The position numbers were made by a program, and so were the translations under genes. Under the pieces are notes generated by a model. The model had not been told where the DNA came from, did not search any database, and saw only the letters and a program-made list of their open reading frames with translations. Shown here one piece after another: positions 9,585 through 19,267 of a stretch of 64,000 nucleotides of DNA; position 1 is the first letter of the stretch; every line of letters begins with the position of its first letter. Origin of the DNA: JAEULH01 sp963746275 (GTDB lineage Bacteria; Pseudomonadota; Alphaproteobacteria; Rhodospirillales; Defluviicoccaceae); assembly GCA_963746275.1 (NCBI GenBank), contig CAVVAX010000011.1, positions 104,661-168,660 on the forward strand, in the 5' to 3' direction.

Positions 9585-11286
9585 TGGCAGAGCCGACGGG
9601 TCATCGTAAGCTTCTCGAGCAGCTCCAGGCCGACGGCGTCGAGTACATGTTCGGCAACCCCGGCTCCAGCGAGGAAGGGCTGCTGGACGAGGTCGCCCGC
9701 TTCCCGGACCTGACCTACGTGCTCGGCCTGCAGGAGGCGGCGCTCGTCTGCATTGCCGACGGCTACGCCCAGGCGACCCATCGCCCGGCGGTTGTGCAGC
9801 TTCACTGTAGCGTGGGCTTGGGCAACGCCATCGGCAGCCTGTTCCACGCCCGCCAGCGGCGCACGCCATTGGTCGTCCTCGCCGGGGAGGCCGGCGTCGC
9901 CGCGGGGTCGCTGGAGGCGCACATGAGCGCCGACCTCGTCGCCATGGCCCGGCCGGTGACCAAGTACGCCACCCGCGCCGAGCATCCGGGCAGCCTGCTC
10001 CGCCTGTTCAGGCGGTGCTACAAGGTCGCGGCGACGCCGCCGTTCGGCCCGGTGTTCCTCTCGATCCCCCAGGACGTGCTCGACGCACCGAACAGCGAGC
10101 CGGTGGTGCCGACGCAGGTGCCCTCCACCCGGGTGGTGCCCGAGCCGGCGCTGATCGCGGCGGCCGCGGAGATGCTGCGCACGGCCGAGCGGCCGGTGAT
10201 CCTCATGGGCGATGGCATCGCCCACTCCGGCGGCACCGACGAGCTCGCCCGCCTTGCCGAGGTGCTGGGCGCCGGCGTCTGGGGCGCCATGGCCGCCGAG
10301 GTCAACATCGGCTGGGACCATCCGCTCCACTGCGGTCTCACCGGGCACATGTTCGGCCGCGACAGCGCCAGGATCGTCGAGGACGCCGACGCCGTGCTGA
10401 TCTGCGGCACCTACGTCTTCCCCGAGGTGTTCCCACTCCTGGAGAGCCCGTTCGCCGACGGCGCCAAGGTCATCCACGTCGACCTCGACGCCTATGCCAT
10501 CGGCAAGAACCACCCGGTCACGCTCGGCCTGGTCAGCGATCCGAAGCTGACGCTGCGCGCCCTGGCCGACGCCATCGCCGACGGCGCGCAGCGACGCGGA
10601 GCGGCAGGCGGCGGCCCGGCGCGCCGAAGAGATCGCCCGGCGTAACCGCGAGACGCTGGCGCGTGGGCGCGCCGACGACGAGGCGCGGGCCACAGCCGTG
10701 CCGCTCAGGATGGCGACGTTCGCCATGGAGCTGGCGAAGCAGCTCCCCGACGACGCGATGGTCTTCGACGAATCGCTGACCCACTTCCCGGAGCTGCTCC
10801 GCTGGGTGGTGCCGAAGGCGCCGGGCTCGTTCTTCCAGAGCCCCGGCGGCACGCTCGGTGTCGCTATCCCCGGCGCCGTCGGCGTGAAGTTGGCACACCC
10901 GGACCGCACCGTCGTCGGCCTCACCGGCGATGGCGGCGCGATGTACACCTACCAGGCGCTGTGGACCGCGGTGCACCTCGGCATCGGCGCCAAGTTTGTG
11001 GTCTGCAACAACAGCAGCTACCGGCTGCTGAAGTTCAACCTCGTCGACTACTGGCGCGAGCGCGGGCTCAGCCCCAACGAGTACCCGGCCGAGTTCCCGC
11101 CGCCGTTCGACGTCCACGAGCCGAAGGTGGATTTCGTCACCCTGGCCCGCGGCCTCGGCGTCCCTGGCGTCCGGGTGGAGACGCCGGACGAGATCGGCCC
11201 GGCCATCAGCCCGGATGCTGGCGAGCGACGGGCCGTTCCTGATCGACCTGATCCTGGAGCGGGAGGTGCCGCGCGGAGCCGCGTGA
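9584..11286 (+). CDS. ThDP-dependent decarboxylase, benzoylformate-decarboxylase-like (two frameshifts)
   Basis: Reconstructed length about 567 residues, normal for the family. The N-terminal Pyr domain has the catalytic Glu51 in LGLQEAALV and LHCSVGLGN with a His where benzoylformate decarboxylase has its active-site His. The middle domain follows; the C-terminal PP domain has GLTGDGGAM...VVCNN, the GDG-NN cofactor motif, near residue 447. The frame changes +1 near 10590 and again near 11211; the second restores an end that reads ..FLIDLILEREVPRGAA. Expected reaction: decarboxylation of a 2-keto acid to an aldehyde, or carboligation, with an unknown substrate. The start ATG 9584 overlaps the stop of the PfpI gene. 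It is flanked downstream by three SnoaL-like genes. Confidence 0.83.
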
Positions 11287-11320
11287 GGCGATCGGCCATG
11301 GTCGCAGCAGGAGGACAGAG

Positions 11321-11786
11321 TTGCCGCACGACGATCTTGGCGCAGGACGCGATCACCATCGAGCAGGCGAGACGCCTTCGCAGCGGCTGGTTCCTCGCGC
11401 TCGACGAGCATGTTCCGATCGAGCAGGCTTATGGCTTCCTGGCGGACGACGGGCTGAACATGCAGTTCCCCGACGGCGATATCCGCGACTATGCCAGCTT
11501 CAAGCGCTGGTACGACCGCGTCACCCGCTTGTTCTTCGACGAGATCCACACCGTCCACAGCGTCGACGGGACGGTCATCGACGACCGCGCCGAGCTTCGC
11601 GTCGTCGTCGGCTGGCAGGCGAGCTGGTTCGAGCCGCCGGCGGCGAAGAGCAAGCGAACCTCGATGGACGCGACCCAGGACTGGACCGTGCGGCGCTCTG
11701 TGAAGAACGCCTACGGCCTGGAGATCGTCACCTACAACGCGACCGCCGAGCCCTTCGCCTACGCGCCCGGCTTCGCTCGCCTATAG
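11321..11786 (+). CDS. SnoaL/NTF2-like protein 1
   Basis: About 155 residues of the SnoaL-like (NTF2 fold) type: an N-terminal helix (SGWFLALDEHVP), FADD-type turn (LADDGLNMQFPDGD) and a four-strand sheet (IDDRAELRVVVGWQASW). Such domains serve as small cyclases, isomerases, dehydratases or non-catalytic binding modules. The start is uncertain. A strong SD (AGGAGGA, 11309-11315) points to TTG 11321 with one extra base near 11339, giving N-terminus MPHDDL then AQDAIT; without a frame change the reading frame would open at ATG 11298, ahead of the SD. It follows the ThDP enzyme by 34 bp. Confidence 0.7.
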
Positions 11787-11820
11787 CGCCAACACCGTCG
11801 TTCACAGGAGGCAGACAGAC

Positions 11821-12313
11821 ATGAGCAATGGAAGCAGCCCGCAAGCCAATCTCGACCTGGTGACGCGCATGTACGCGTGCTTCAACAGCGACGACATGGA
11901 CACCATCCGCCGCGAGATCTTCGCGCCGGACCTGGTCTGGAACCTGCCCGGCCATCATCCGCTGTCCGGCACCAAGAACGGCAGCGAGGAGGTGATCCAG
12001 TTCTTCCTCGCGCTGCGCCGGGCGAACATCCGCGTCACCCTCGATCCGGCCGCCGATCCGGCGACGGGCATCGACACCTTCGGCGACAGCACCGTCGTCG
12101 AGGTGCATCGCGGCCAGGGCGAGATCACCGTCGAACGACGCCAGCGGCGGCTCGACCACCTACCGGCTCAACGCGCTCAACTGCACCCACTACCACGTCG
12201 CGGGCGGCCGGATCGACCGGGTCCAGGTCTACATCAGCGACCAGCACACGGTGGATCAGTTCTTCAACGCCGTCTACCAGTTGAAGCCGATCCCCGATCG
12301 TCTGGCGTCCTGA
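11821..12313 (+). CDS. SnoaL/NTF2-like protein 2 (frameshifted)
   Basis: About 163 residues. The first 105 read in one frame, then a +1 change near 12132 restores a typical SnoaL end (TYRLNALNCTHYHVAGGRIDRV). It shares the motif WNLPGHHPLSGTKN with WLVPGHNQLSGWKN of the third SnoaL protein, so the two are paralogues. Good SD (aggaggcag) before ATG 11821. Likely function: small-molecule binding, cyclisation or isomerisation; the conserved PGH...LSG loop may line the pocket. A palindromic repeat lies downstream. Confidence 0.75.
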
Positions 12314-12363
12314 AGCACAGGAATTGAGTGCAGCGCGCATGTCTTTGGTCGACAGCTCCAAGT

Positions 12364-12453
12364 CGTCATCGCGAGCCGCGCAGCGGCGTGGCGATCCAGA
12401 CGAACTGAACTCTGGCTGGATTGCTTCGTCGGCTTCGCCTCCTCGCAATGACG
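12364..12453. repeat. Palindromic intergenic repeat, REP-like family 1, copy 1
   Basis: Starts CGTCATCGCGAGCC and ends with the near-inverse CCTCGCAATGACG; the inner arms are GGCGATCCAGA and TGGATTGCTTCG. It is a roughly 90-bp imperfect inverted repeat in the gap between SnoaL proteins 2 and 3. A second copy with the same outer and inner arms lies at 15893-15974. Elements of this cgtcattgcgag...ctcgcaatgacg type are common dispersed repeats in proteobacteria. Confidence 0.8.
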
Positions 12454-12520
12454 CCGGGGGTCATCAGAAGCACATGACGCTGTGGTGTTAACGAAGCATA
12501 CAACTAAGGACGTGCGGATC

Positions 12521-12925
12521 ATGGCACTGATCACGGCGGAACAAGTGGCGGCGGCCTATGCCGCTCTCGCGACGGGCGATCGCAACCGCATGCTGGAGAT
12601 GTGGCACGAGGACATGCGCTGGCTGGTCCCGGGCCACAACCAGCTCTCGGGCTGGAAGAACAACGTCGACGAATTCATGCAGTTCATGGCCAACGTCGGT
12701 CGGCTGTCCGACAACAGCTTCCGCATGGACACGATCGTCGTGAACCTCGCCGAGGACTCCTCCGCCGACGTGACCAACAACACCGGCTACCGCGCCGGCG
12801 AGCCGGACCGGCGCCTCGACATCGACGTCATCCACTGGATGCGCTGGCGCGACGGCAAGGTCTACGAGGCGCGCGGCGCGATCTTCGGCGACGGCACGGC
12901 ACAGTACGACGAATTCTGGTCGTAG
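12521..12925 (+). CDS. SnoaL/NTF2-like protein 3
   Basis: 134 residues, single clean frame from ATG 12521 (SD AAGGA upstream). SnoaL/NTF2 pattern: helix EQVAAAYAALATGDRNRMLEMW, loop WLVPGHNQLSGWKN, then strands DTIVVNLAED and DVIHWMRWRDGKVYEAR. The loop is shared with SnoaL protein 2. No signal peptide, so cytoplasmic. It is separated from SnoaL 2 by a REP-like element and followed by another palindromic repeat before the first tautomerase gene. Function not assignable beyond the fold. Confidence 0.85.
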   Translation: MALITAEQVAAAYAALATGDRNRMLEMWHEDMRWLVPGHNQLSGWKNNVDEFMQFMANVGRLSDNSFRMDTIVVNLAEDSSADVTNNTGYRAGEPDRRLDIDVIHWMRWRDGKVYEARGAIFGDGTAQYDEFWS

Positions 12926-12958
12926 CGGTGCGGTCGACCATGCGCACAGGCGGAGCCG

Positions 12959-13025
12959 TCACCCTTACACTCTCGCTGCGCGGGTCTCCCTCTCCCGCGG
13001 GCGGGACAGGGTTGGGGTGAGGGTG
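12959..13025. repeat. Palindromic intergenic repeat, CACCCT...AGGGTG type
   Basis: Outer arms TCACCCT and AGGGTG enclose a GC-rich core (CTCCCTCTCCCGCGGGCGGG). It fills much of the gap between SnoaL protein 3 and the tautomerase. A relative of this ctctccc/gggagagg family occurs at 46107-46159. Confidence 0.6.
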
Positions 13026-13079
13026 CGCTGACCCCTCCACGCAGCTCCAGCCCAACCAGCAGTATCGGAGGCGAAGGCA

Positions 13080-13403
13080 ATGCCCATCATCAGCGTGAAA
13101 GTCATCAAGGACTTCTTCACCGAGGAGCAGAAGGCGGCGCTGTTGCCGGCGCTCACCGACGCCTTCTGCAAGGCGACCATCGAGGCGGCCAGGCCCTACG
13201 TCTACGTCACCATCGAGGAGGTGCCGCAGGGCAAGTGGGCCTTGGGCGGGCGGGCGCTTCCCGATCCGGAATTCCTGGTCAACGACCTGGTGCCGATGTT
13301 CGAGGACGCCGCCGACGAGTTCGTCAAGGCCTACGGCGTCGAGCGGCGCCGGCCGCGCGGGCCGGACGCGCCGCCGCGCAGCGATCCGGAAAAGAAGAGC
13401 TAG
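13080..13403 (+). CDS. Tautomerase-superfamily protein 1
   Basis: 107 residues beginning MPIISVKV: after Met removal this exposes an N-terminal Pro, the catalytic base of the 4-oxalocrotonate tautomerase/MIF superfamily. A beta-alpha-beta unit follows (TEEQKAALLPALTDAF, then RPYVYVTIEEVP). It is longer than 4-OT (about 62 residues), with a charged Pro-rich tail. Its body resembles the second cluster tautomerase (both have RP-Y/F-VY..I.E.P...W..G). Expected chemistry: keto-enol tautomerisation or hydration/decarboxylation of an unsaturated acid. Strong SD GGAGG. It sits 12 bp before SnoaL protein 4. Confidence 0.87.
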   Translation: MPIISVKVIKDFFTEEQKAALLPALTDAFCKATIEAARPYVYVTIEEVPQGKWALGGRALPDPEFLVNDLVPMFEDAADEFVKAYGVERRRPRGPDAPPRSDPEKKS

Positions 13404-13415
13404 GGGGCAGCGGCC

Positions 13416-13820
13416 ATGGACGTTCGCCAGGTCATCGACAGCTACTACGACTGCGTCAACCGCGGCGACTGGCAGCAGTGGCTGACGCTGTTCAGCGACG
13501 ACGTCGTCGGCGACGAGCAGCTCGCCGGCCACTTCTCCGGCATCGACGTGCTGCGGGGCGCCATCGACGCCATCTCCACCGGCTACTCGCGGTTCAACAT
13601 GGTCCCGCAGCGGATCGTCGCAGAGGGCGACGCCGCCTGCGTCGTCTGGCGCTGCGATGCCGCCAACGCCGCGGGCGTGCCCATTGCCTACCCGGACAAC
13701 CCGCAGCGGCAGGTGATCGGCGCCAACTTCTTCCAGGTGCAGAACGGCAAGATCGTCTACATGCGCACGATCCACGACAGCCTGCCGTTCCAGCCGTTCG
13801 TCAACCAGACGCCGGCTTGA
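13416..13820 (+). CDS. SnoaL/NTF2-like protein 4
   Basis: 134 residues, clean frame. Start helix DVRQVIDSYYDCVNRGDWQQWLTLF, then FSDDVVGDEQLAGHFSG and strands RIVAEGDAACVVWRCDA and GANFFQVQNGKIVYMRT, the classic SnoaL-like layout with its closing IVYMRT strand. It lies 12 bp after the tautomerase and 25 bp before the GMC oxidoreductase gene, within a tightly packed run. Function beyond the fold cannot be told. Confidence 0.85.
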   Translation: MDVRQVIDSYYDCVNRGDWQQWLTLFSDDVVGDEQLAGHFSGIDVLRGAIDAISTGYSRFNMVPQRIVAEGDAACVVWRCDAANAAGVPIAYPDNPQRQVIGANFFQVQNGKIVYMRTIHDSLPFQPFVNQTPA

Positions 13821-13845
13821 GGCGCGGAGCAGGGGGAGCGGGGCC

Positions 13846-15384
13846 ATGGACAGCTACGACTATGTCGTCGTCGGCGCTGGCACGGCGGGATGCGCCGTCG
13901 CCGCCCGGCTCAGCGAGGATGCGGACGTCACCGTCGCGGTGATCGAAGCCGGCAGCCGGAACGTGCCGCCGGACGTGCGCGAGAACATCGCTATCCCCTG
14001 GCACTGGGCGCTGGTCCAGCAGTCTTCGGTCGATTACGGCTACGAGAGCGTGCCGCAGGCGCACCTCGGCGGTAGGCGCGTGCCGGAGCCGCGCGGTCGC
14101 CTGCCTGGCGGCACCAGCGCCCTCTACATCCTGATGCACATCCGCGGGCATCGGTCCGACTTCGATGCTTGGGCCTACCAGGGCTGCCCCGGCTGGGGTT
14201 ACGACGACGTCCTGCCCTACTTCCAAAAGTCCGAGGATCAGGAGGACGAGACCAGCCCCGTCGCCGGCCACGGCGGACCCTTAAGCGTGATGGCGGTGAG
14301 GCTGCACAATCCGAACCCTGCCTCGCAGGCCTTCTATGACGCCTGCCGTGAACTCGGCTTCCCCGAGAGCCCCGACTTCAACGGGCCGCAGATGGAAGGC
14401 GTCGGCTGGCATCACCTGAACATCAGGGACGGCAAACGCCACGACATGGCGACGGCCTACCTGTACCCGGCGCTGCAGAGCCGCCAGAACGTGACGCTCG
14501 TCGATGCGGCGCAGGCGACGCGGCTCACCTTCCAGGGCCGTCGCTGCAATGGTGTCGAGGTCATCAGGACGGGGGAGTCGATCCGCATCGGCGCCGGCCG
14601 CGAGGTCGTGGTCTGTGCCGGTGCGATCGATTCACCGAAGCTGCTGATGCTGTCGGGCATCGGCGACGGCGGGAAGCTCGCCGCCTTCGGCATCCCGGTG
14701 CTCCAGCACCTGCCCGGCGTCGGCGAGAACTTCCACAACCACGTGCTGATGCCGGTGATCAGCGTGGCCAGCCAGCGCATCCCCGATCCGACCATGGCGA
14801 TGAGCGAGGCGGCGCTGTTCTACAAGTCAGAGCCCGGCTGGCCGGGGCCGGACATCCAGATGGGCTTCGTCCACGGCGACCCGCGGCAGGTAACCAACCC
14901 CGACCGGCCGAGCGTGATGGTGATGCTGCCGGGCGTCGTCCGGCCGCTGTCGCGCGGCTCGCTGCGCCTCGGCGGCCCGGACCCGCGGACGCCGCCGCTG
15001 ATCGACCCCAACTACCTCGGCTGCGAGGCCGATCTCACCCGGTTGACCAACGCCGTGCGCATGGCGAGGCGGATCAACGCCACCCGGGCGCTCGGCGCCT
15101 GGGTGCAGACCGAAGTCGTGCCAGGCCCCGACTTCCCCGACGAGCGGCTGGAGGATGCCGTTCGCCAGTTCGCCGAGTCCTACCACCACCAGGCAGGGTC
15201 GTGCCGGATGGGAATGGACGCGTTTGCCGTCACCGACCCGACGCTGAAGGTTCATGGCATTGCCGGGCTGAGGGTGGCCGATGCCAGCGTGATGCCGGCG
15301 GTCGTCTCCGGCAACTGCCACGCCGCCATCGTGATGATCGGCGAGAAGGTCGCCGACATGATCAAGGCCGAACGTCGCGGCTGA
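13846..15384 (+). CDS. GMC-family FAD oxidoreductase (choline dehydrogenase-like)
   Basis: 512 residues. The dinucleotide-binding motif VVVGAGTAGCAVAARL is at residues 7-22; the GMC signature region is RGRLPGGTSALYILMHIRG; the C-terminal active site has YHHQAGSCRMG (about 447) and SGNCHAAIVMIGEK (about 488), giving a His/His pair where many choline dehydrogenases have His/Asn. The family oxidises primary or secondary alcohols to aldehydes, ketones or acids using FAD. No signal peptide is visible, so it is probably cytoplasmic or membrane-peripheral. Strong SD AGGGGGAG. In context it may oxidise an alcohol intermediate of the cluster pathway; the substrate is unknown. Confidence 0.93.
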   Translation: MDSYDYVVVGAGTAGCAVAARLSEDADVTVAVIEAGSRNVPPDVRENIAIPWHWALVQQSSVDYGYESVPQAHLGGRRVPEPRGRLPGGTSALYILMHIRGHRSDFDAWAYQGCPGWGYDDVLPYFQKSEDQEDETSPVAGHGGPLSVMAVRLHNPNPASQAFYDACRELGFPESPDFNGPQMEGVGWHHLNIRDGKRHDMATAYLYPALQSRQNVTLVDAAQATRLTFQGRRCNGVEVIRTGESIRIGAGREVVVCAGAIDSPKLLMLSGIGDGGKLAAFGIPVLQHLPGVGENFHNHVLMPVISVASQRIPDPTMAMSEAALFYKSEPGWPGPDIQMGFVHGDPRQVTNPDRPSVMVMLPGVVRPLSRGSLRLGGPDPRTPPLIDPNYLGCEADLTRLTNAVRMARRINATRALGAWVQTEVVPGPDFPDERLEDAVRQFAESYHHQAGSCRMGMDAFAVTDPTLKVHGIAGLRVADASVMPAVVSGNCHAAIVMIGEKVADMIKAERRG

Positions 15385-15414
15385 CGGCCGCGGCGCAAAA
15401 CGAGGAGGCCGCGC

Positions 15415-15849
15415 ATGGCCGGGATCCAGATCCACCACATCTCGCTCACCTGCCGCGATCCGCTGGCGGTGGAGCGGTTCTACAGCCGGCACTTCGGCTT
15501 CGTCCGTGGCCGGGTCGTCGACATCGGCGGTGGCAACCAGATCGTCTTCCTGCGCGGGCCGGGCATCCGCCTCGAGCTGTTCCAGGCGAGTGCGGAGCGG
15601 CCGGTGCCGGCACCGGAGAACGACGGCTATCCCTGGCCCAGCGTGCGCAATATCTCCTTCGAGGTCGACGACATCGACGCGCACGTCCGGGCCATGGGCG
15701 CGGACGCGGTGGTCGCCTTCGGCCCGCTCGATTTCAGCGCGTTCATTCCGGGCTGGCGGTCGGTGTGGCTGCGCGATCCCGAGGGCTACCTGGTCCAGCT
15801 CACCCAGGGCTACGTCGACCAGGAGAACCCGCCGCCGCCACCCCAGTAG
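15415..15849 (+). CDS. VOC-superfamily (glyoxalase/dioxygenase-like) protein
   Basis: 144 residues with two betaalphabetabetabeta modules: IQIHHISLTCRDPLAVERFY at the start, LELFQ closing module 1, ISFEVDDIDAHVRAMGA opening module 2 and WLRDPEGYLVQLTQGY at the end. A His near the N-terminus and the Glu in LELF are placed like metal ligands; the second-module His is replaced by Phe, so the metal site may be incomplete or use other residues. Members include glyoxalase I, epimerases, ring-cleaving dioxygenases and resistance proteins. It is 30 bp after the GMC gene and ends in a poly-Pro tail. Specific role unknown. Confidence 0.85.
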   Translation: MAGIQIHHISLTCRDPLAVERFYSRHFGFVRGRVVDIGGGNQIVFLRGPGIRLELFQASAERPVPAPENDGYPWPSVRNISFEVDDIDAHVRAMGADAVVAFGPLDFSAFIPGWRSVWLRDPEGYLVQLTQGYVDQENPPPPPQ

Positions 15850-15892
15850 AACTACGCAAGGGCAGCCGGGATGCACGAGGACCAAAAAACGG

Positions 15893-15974
15893 CGTCATCG
15901 CGAGCCGCGCAGCGGCGTGGCGATCCAGACCCACGGATGGATTGCCGCGGCGGCTTCGCCGCCTCGCAATGACG
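15893..15974. repeat. Palindromic intergenic repeat, REP-like family 1, copy 2
   Basis: Same outer arms (CGTCATCGCGAGCC / GCCTCGCAATGACG) and inner arms (GGCGATCCAGA / TGGATTGC) as the copy at 12364-12453. It sits in the 225-bp gap between the VOC gene and the first GH13 gene. Confidence 0.8.
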
Positions 15975-16074
15975 GGGCTCATCACATTCCCGCAAAGCGC
16001 AAGGTGCCTTAGGGCGGAGCCTGCGCGACAGGCCGCGCGTTGGCGGCTCATCGAAGAACGGAAGGACAAGGCTG

Positions 16075-18502
16075 ATGGCGTTACTTCCGGTGCGGTTCGA
16101 GTATCTGACGGGGCTGGCGCAGCCGCTGTTCGCCAACGCCAGGCTGAGCGGCAGCTGGGACGCCCAGGGCCGGCCGTCGTCGACGTGGTCCGAGACGGCG
16201 ATGGAGCCGTTTGTCGCCGACGACGGCTGCCCGGCCTTCCGCGCCACGGTGCAGCTCGACGACAGCCAGATCGGCCAGGCGTTCCGCTGGGGCGTCTACG
16301 TCGACGCGCCGGCGCAGCAGCGCGCGTGGACGATGCCGATCGAGGTCAACGATCCTCGGTCGACGGGAGCGCTACGCGTCCTTCACCCTGCGCGGCGCCG
16401 ACCAGGTCGAGCGCTACCACTTCACCACCTGCCGCCGGCTCGGGGCCAACAAGCTGTTCCGCAATGGTGGGGCGCCGGCGGTTCGCTTCGCGGTCTGGGC
16501 GCCAAACGCCCGTAGCGTCGAGCTGGTGCGGGGCGAAACCACCGGCGGCTACATCTGGAACGACGGCCGCGGCGTCACCGCGACCATCCCCATGCGCCGC
16601 GGCGAGGCCGGCATCTGGAGCACGGACGTGGCCGACGATCCGTCGCTGGCCGAGTTCGCCGGCTTCGACCACACGCCCTACATGTTCCGCGTCACCCGCG
16701 AGGACGGCTCGATCGCCTATCGCACCGACCTCTACGCGCGCTGCCAGATCGGCGGCGGCGACGTCAACCCGGAGGCGCCGGGCGCACAGTGGAGCGGCCG
16801 CCGCCAGGATCTCGACGGCGGCAAGAGCTGCTCGGTCGTGATCGATCCCGACCTCGTCGCCACCCAGTTCCGCGAGGACGTCTGGCCGGAGACCCAATGG
16901 TCGAGCGCGGAGAACTTCTGGCGGAACGAGTTCGACCCGAACCGGCCGGTGCCGCGCCGGCTCGACGATCTCGTCATCTACGAGCTCCACGTCGCCGGCC
17001 TCGACCTCGGCGCCAGCGCCGGCGAGGGGACGCTGGACGACGCCATGCGCCTACTCGACTACCTGGTCGACCTCGGCGTCAACTGCGTCGAGCTGATGCC
17101 GATGTCCGAGTTCCAGGTCCGGCTGAACTGGGGCTACAGCACCTCCCACTACATGGCGGTCGAGTTCTCCGGCGGTGGGCGCGATCAGTTCAAGCACTTC
17201 GTCCGCGCCTGCCACCAGCGCGGCATCGCCGTGCTGATCGACGTCGTCTACAACCACTACACCTTCGACGCCGAGCGGGCCGAGTGGGCGTACGACTCTG
17301 CCCGCCCACGAGAACAACATCTACTACTGGTACGAGGGCCGGCCCAGCGACTACGCCAGCCCGGACGGGCGGCTACATCGACAACGGCTCCAGCGGCTGG
17401 GGTCCGCGCTACTGGGAGGAACCGGTGCGCCGGCTCTTCATCAGCAGCGCCGCGGCCTTGCTCAGCGAGTTCCACTTCGACGGCTTCCGCGTCGACCTGA
17501 CCACGGCCATCCACCGCGACGCCGTGATCCACGCGGACGGCCGCCGGCCGAGAACGCGCGGACTGTTCGGGCAGAAGTTCCTGCGCGAGTGGAGCCGGAC
17601 GCTGCACCTGATCAACCCCGACGCCTTCCTCATCGCCGAGGACCACTCGCATTGGGAGGCGGTGCACCAGCCGCCGGACGAGGGCGGCCTCGGCTTCGAC
17701 GCGTCGTGGTATTCCGACTTCTATCACCACCTGATCGGTGATGCGCAGAACGACCCGAGCCGCGCCCGGCTGATCAAGCTCGCCGGCTATGGCGACAATC
17801 GCGAGCTGCGCCTGTCCTGGTTTGCCGGCGTGCTCGCCGGCAGCGGCGGCGAGGTCGTCTACCACGAGTCCCACGACGAGGCCGGCAACTCCTACTACAT
17901 GGAGAACGGCCAGCGGCAGTACTCGGCCAGGACCATCATGGTTGCGGTCAACGACGCGCTGAACGACCAGACGCGGGCCTACGCCGAGGCCCGGGTGCAC
18001 GTGGCGGCGGCGCTGACGCTGCTGTCGCCGGGCATCCCGATGTTCTTCATGGGCGAGGAGGTCGGCGCTTCCCGGCCCTACCGCTTCGCCGATTTCGCCA
18101 CCGCCCGGGAGGATTACCTGGCGCTGCGCCAGGGCACGGGCGCGCGGCTGTTTCGCTTCTACGCCGACATCATCCGCCTGCGCCTTGCCCGGGCGGCGCT
18201 GCGCTCGCGCAACGCCTCGGTGGTCTACGTCCATGACGCCAACCGGATCCTGGCGTTCCGCCGCTTCGACGGCGGCGAGGACCTGCTGGTCGTAGCCAGC
18301 CTGAACAATGGCCCGTTCTCGGACGGCTACGTGCTCCGCAGCGCCGGGCTGAGCGACGGCCGCTGGCGGGAGATCTTCAACAGCGACGCTGCCGCGTATG
18401 GCGGCAGCGGGCTTGGCAACGACGGCGCGCTCACCGCTTTGGGCGGCGCGTTGACGCGTGCGGATGCCAGCCAATGCCGTCGTCGTCCTGCAGCGGCAAT
18501 GA
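16075..18502 (+). CDS. GH13 glucan branching/trehalohydrolase-like enzyme (four frameshifts)
   Basis: Reconstructed product about 805 residues. An N-terminal domain (about 1-120) precedes a CBM48-like beta-sandwich (VRFAVWAPNARSVELV), then a GH13 (beta/alpha)8 barrel: IYELHVAGL, NCVELMPMSEF, GYSTSHYMAVE, VLIDVVYNHY, FDGFRVDLT with the nucleophile Asp, LIAEDHSHWE with the acid/base Glu, and YHESHDEAGN with the third acid. These fit 1,4-alpha-glucan branching enzymes or malto-oligosyltrehalose trehalohydrolases. The frame shifts +1 near 16355, 17297, 17368 and 18471; the last restores the family-typical end NAVVVLQRQ. If real, it remodels alpha-glucan or a glycosylated product. It closes the first half of the cluster. 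Confidence 0.8.
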
Positions 18503-18778
18503 GATTCGCGCTTCTGTGGCTTGCGCAGGGATGCGGCGCAGCATAGGAGGACCGAAGTCAGGCGGAAAAGAGGACAAGTAGAGGCCGAAGGCAGCGCAGC
18601 CTAATAACGTCTGTGTCTTAACCTTGTTTGGCGTCTTGCCTACCTCATGAGATCATATGAGTCCTGTGAGACGTAATGATTTGCATGTTCATTCTTGTCG
18701 AGTTGTGGTAGAGTTTTTCTTTCCAGATTGGCTTGGATGTACGGCAGGAATTCGACGTTTCATTTGGAGGACAACACC

Positions 18779-19234
18779 ATGGCAAACGAGATGATCGAGC
18801 GGAACCGGGCCATCGCCCAGCGGTTCGTCGACTTCCTCCTGCGAGGAGGTGACCCGACAACAGTGTTTTCTTCCGACTACGTATATTTCGACGCGCAGGG
18901 GAACCCGAACGACCTCAACGCGACGATGGCGCGGATCCAGCCTATCCTTGTCGCCATTCCGGACCGCGGGATCCAGGTCGAGGACCAGATCATCACCGAT
19001 GACCGCGTCGTCTTGCGCTGGCGGCGGTCCGGCACGTTTCAGAATGATGCCTGGGGACTGAGGGCCACAGGAAACCGCGTGTCCGATGTCGGGGTGACCA
19101 TTCTGGGCATCAATGCCGACGGCATGATCTCGCAGACCTGGGAGTTCTGGGACATGTTCAATTTCTTCACCCAGCTCGGTGTCATCCGCGAGTTCGTGGC
19201 CCTCAACGTGCCGGAGCCCGCTCCCGCCAGCTAG
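18779..19234 (+). CDS. SnoaL/NTF2-like protein 5
   Basis: 151 residues, clean frame from ATG 18779 with a strong SD (TTTGGAGG). Helical start ERNRAIAQRFVDFLLRGG, then DYVYFDAQGNPNDLN, strands RGIQVEDQIITDDRVVLRWRR and VGVTILGINADGMISQTW: SnoaL-like. Preceded by a 276-bp gap after the GH13 gene whose AT content rises clearly (18600-18760), probably holding a second promoter, though no convincing -35/-10 pair stands out. Opens the second half of the cluster. Confidence 0.85.
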   Translation: MANEMIERNRAIAQRFVDFLLRGGDPTTVFSSDYVYFDAQGNPNDLNATMARIQPILVAIPDRGIQVEDQIITDDRVVLRWRRSGTFQNDAWGLRATGNRVSDVGVTILGINADGMISQTWEFWDMFNFFTQLGVIREFVALNVPEPAPAS

Positions 19235-19267
19235 GCGCTTCCGCGAGGCGAAGAGGGAGATGAGGGG

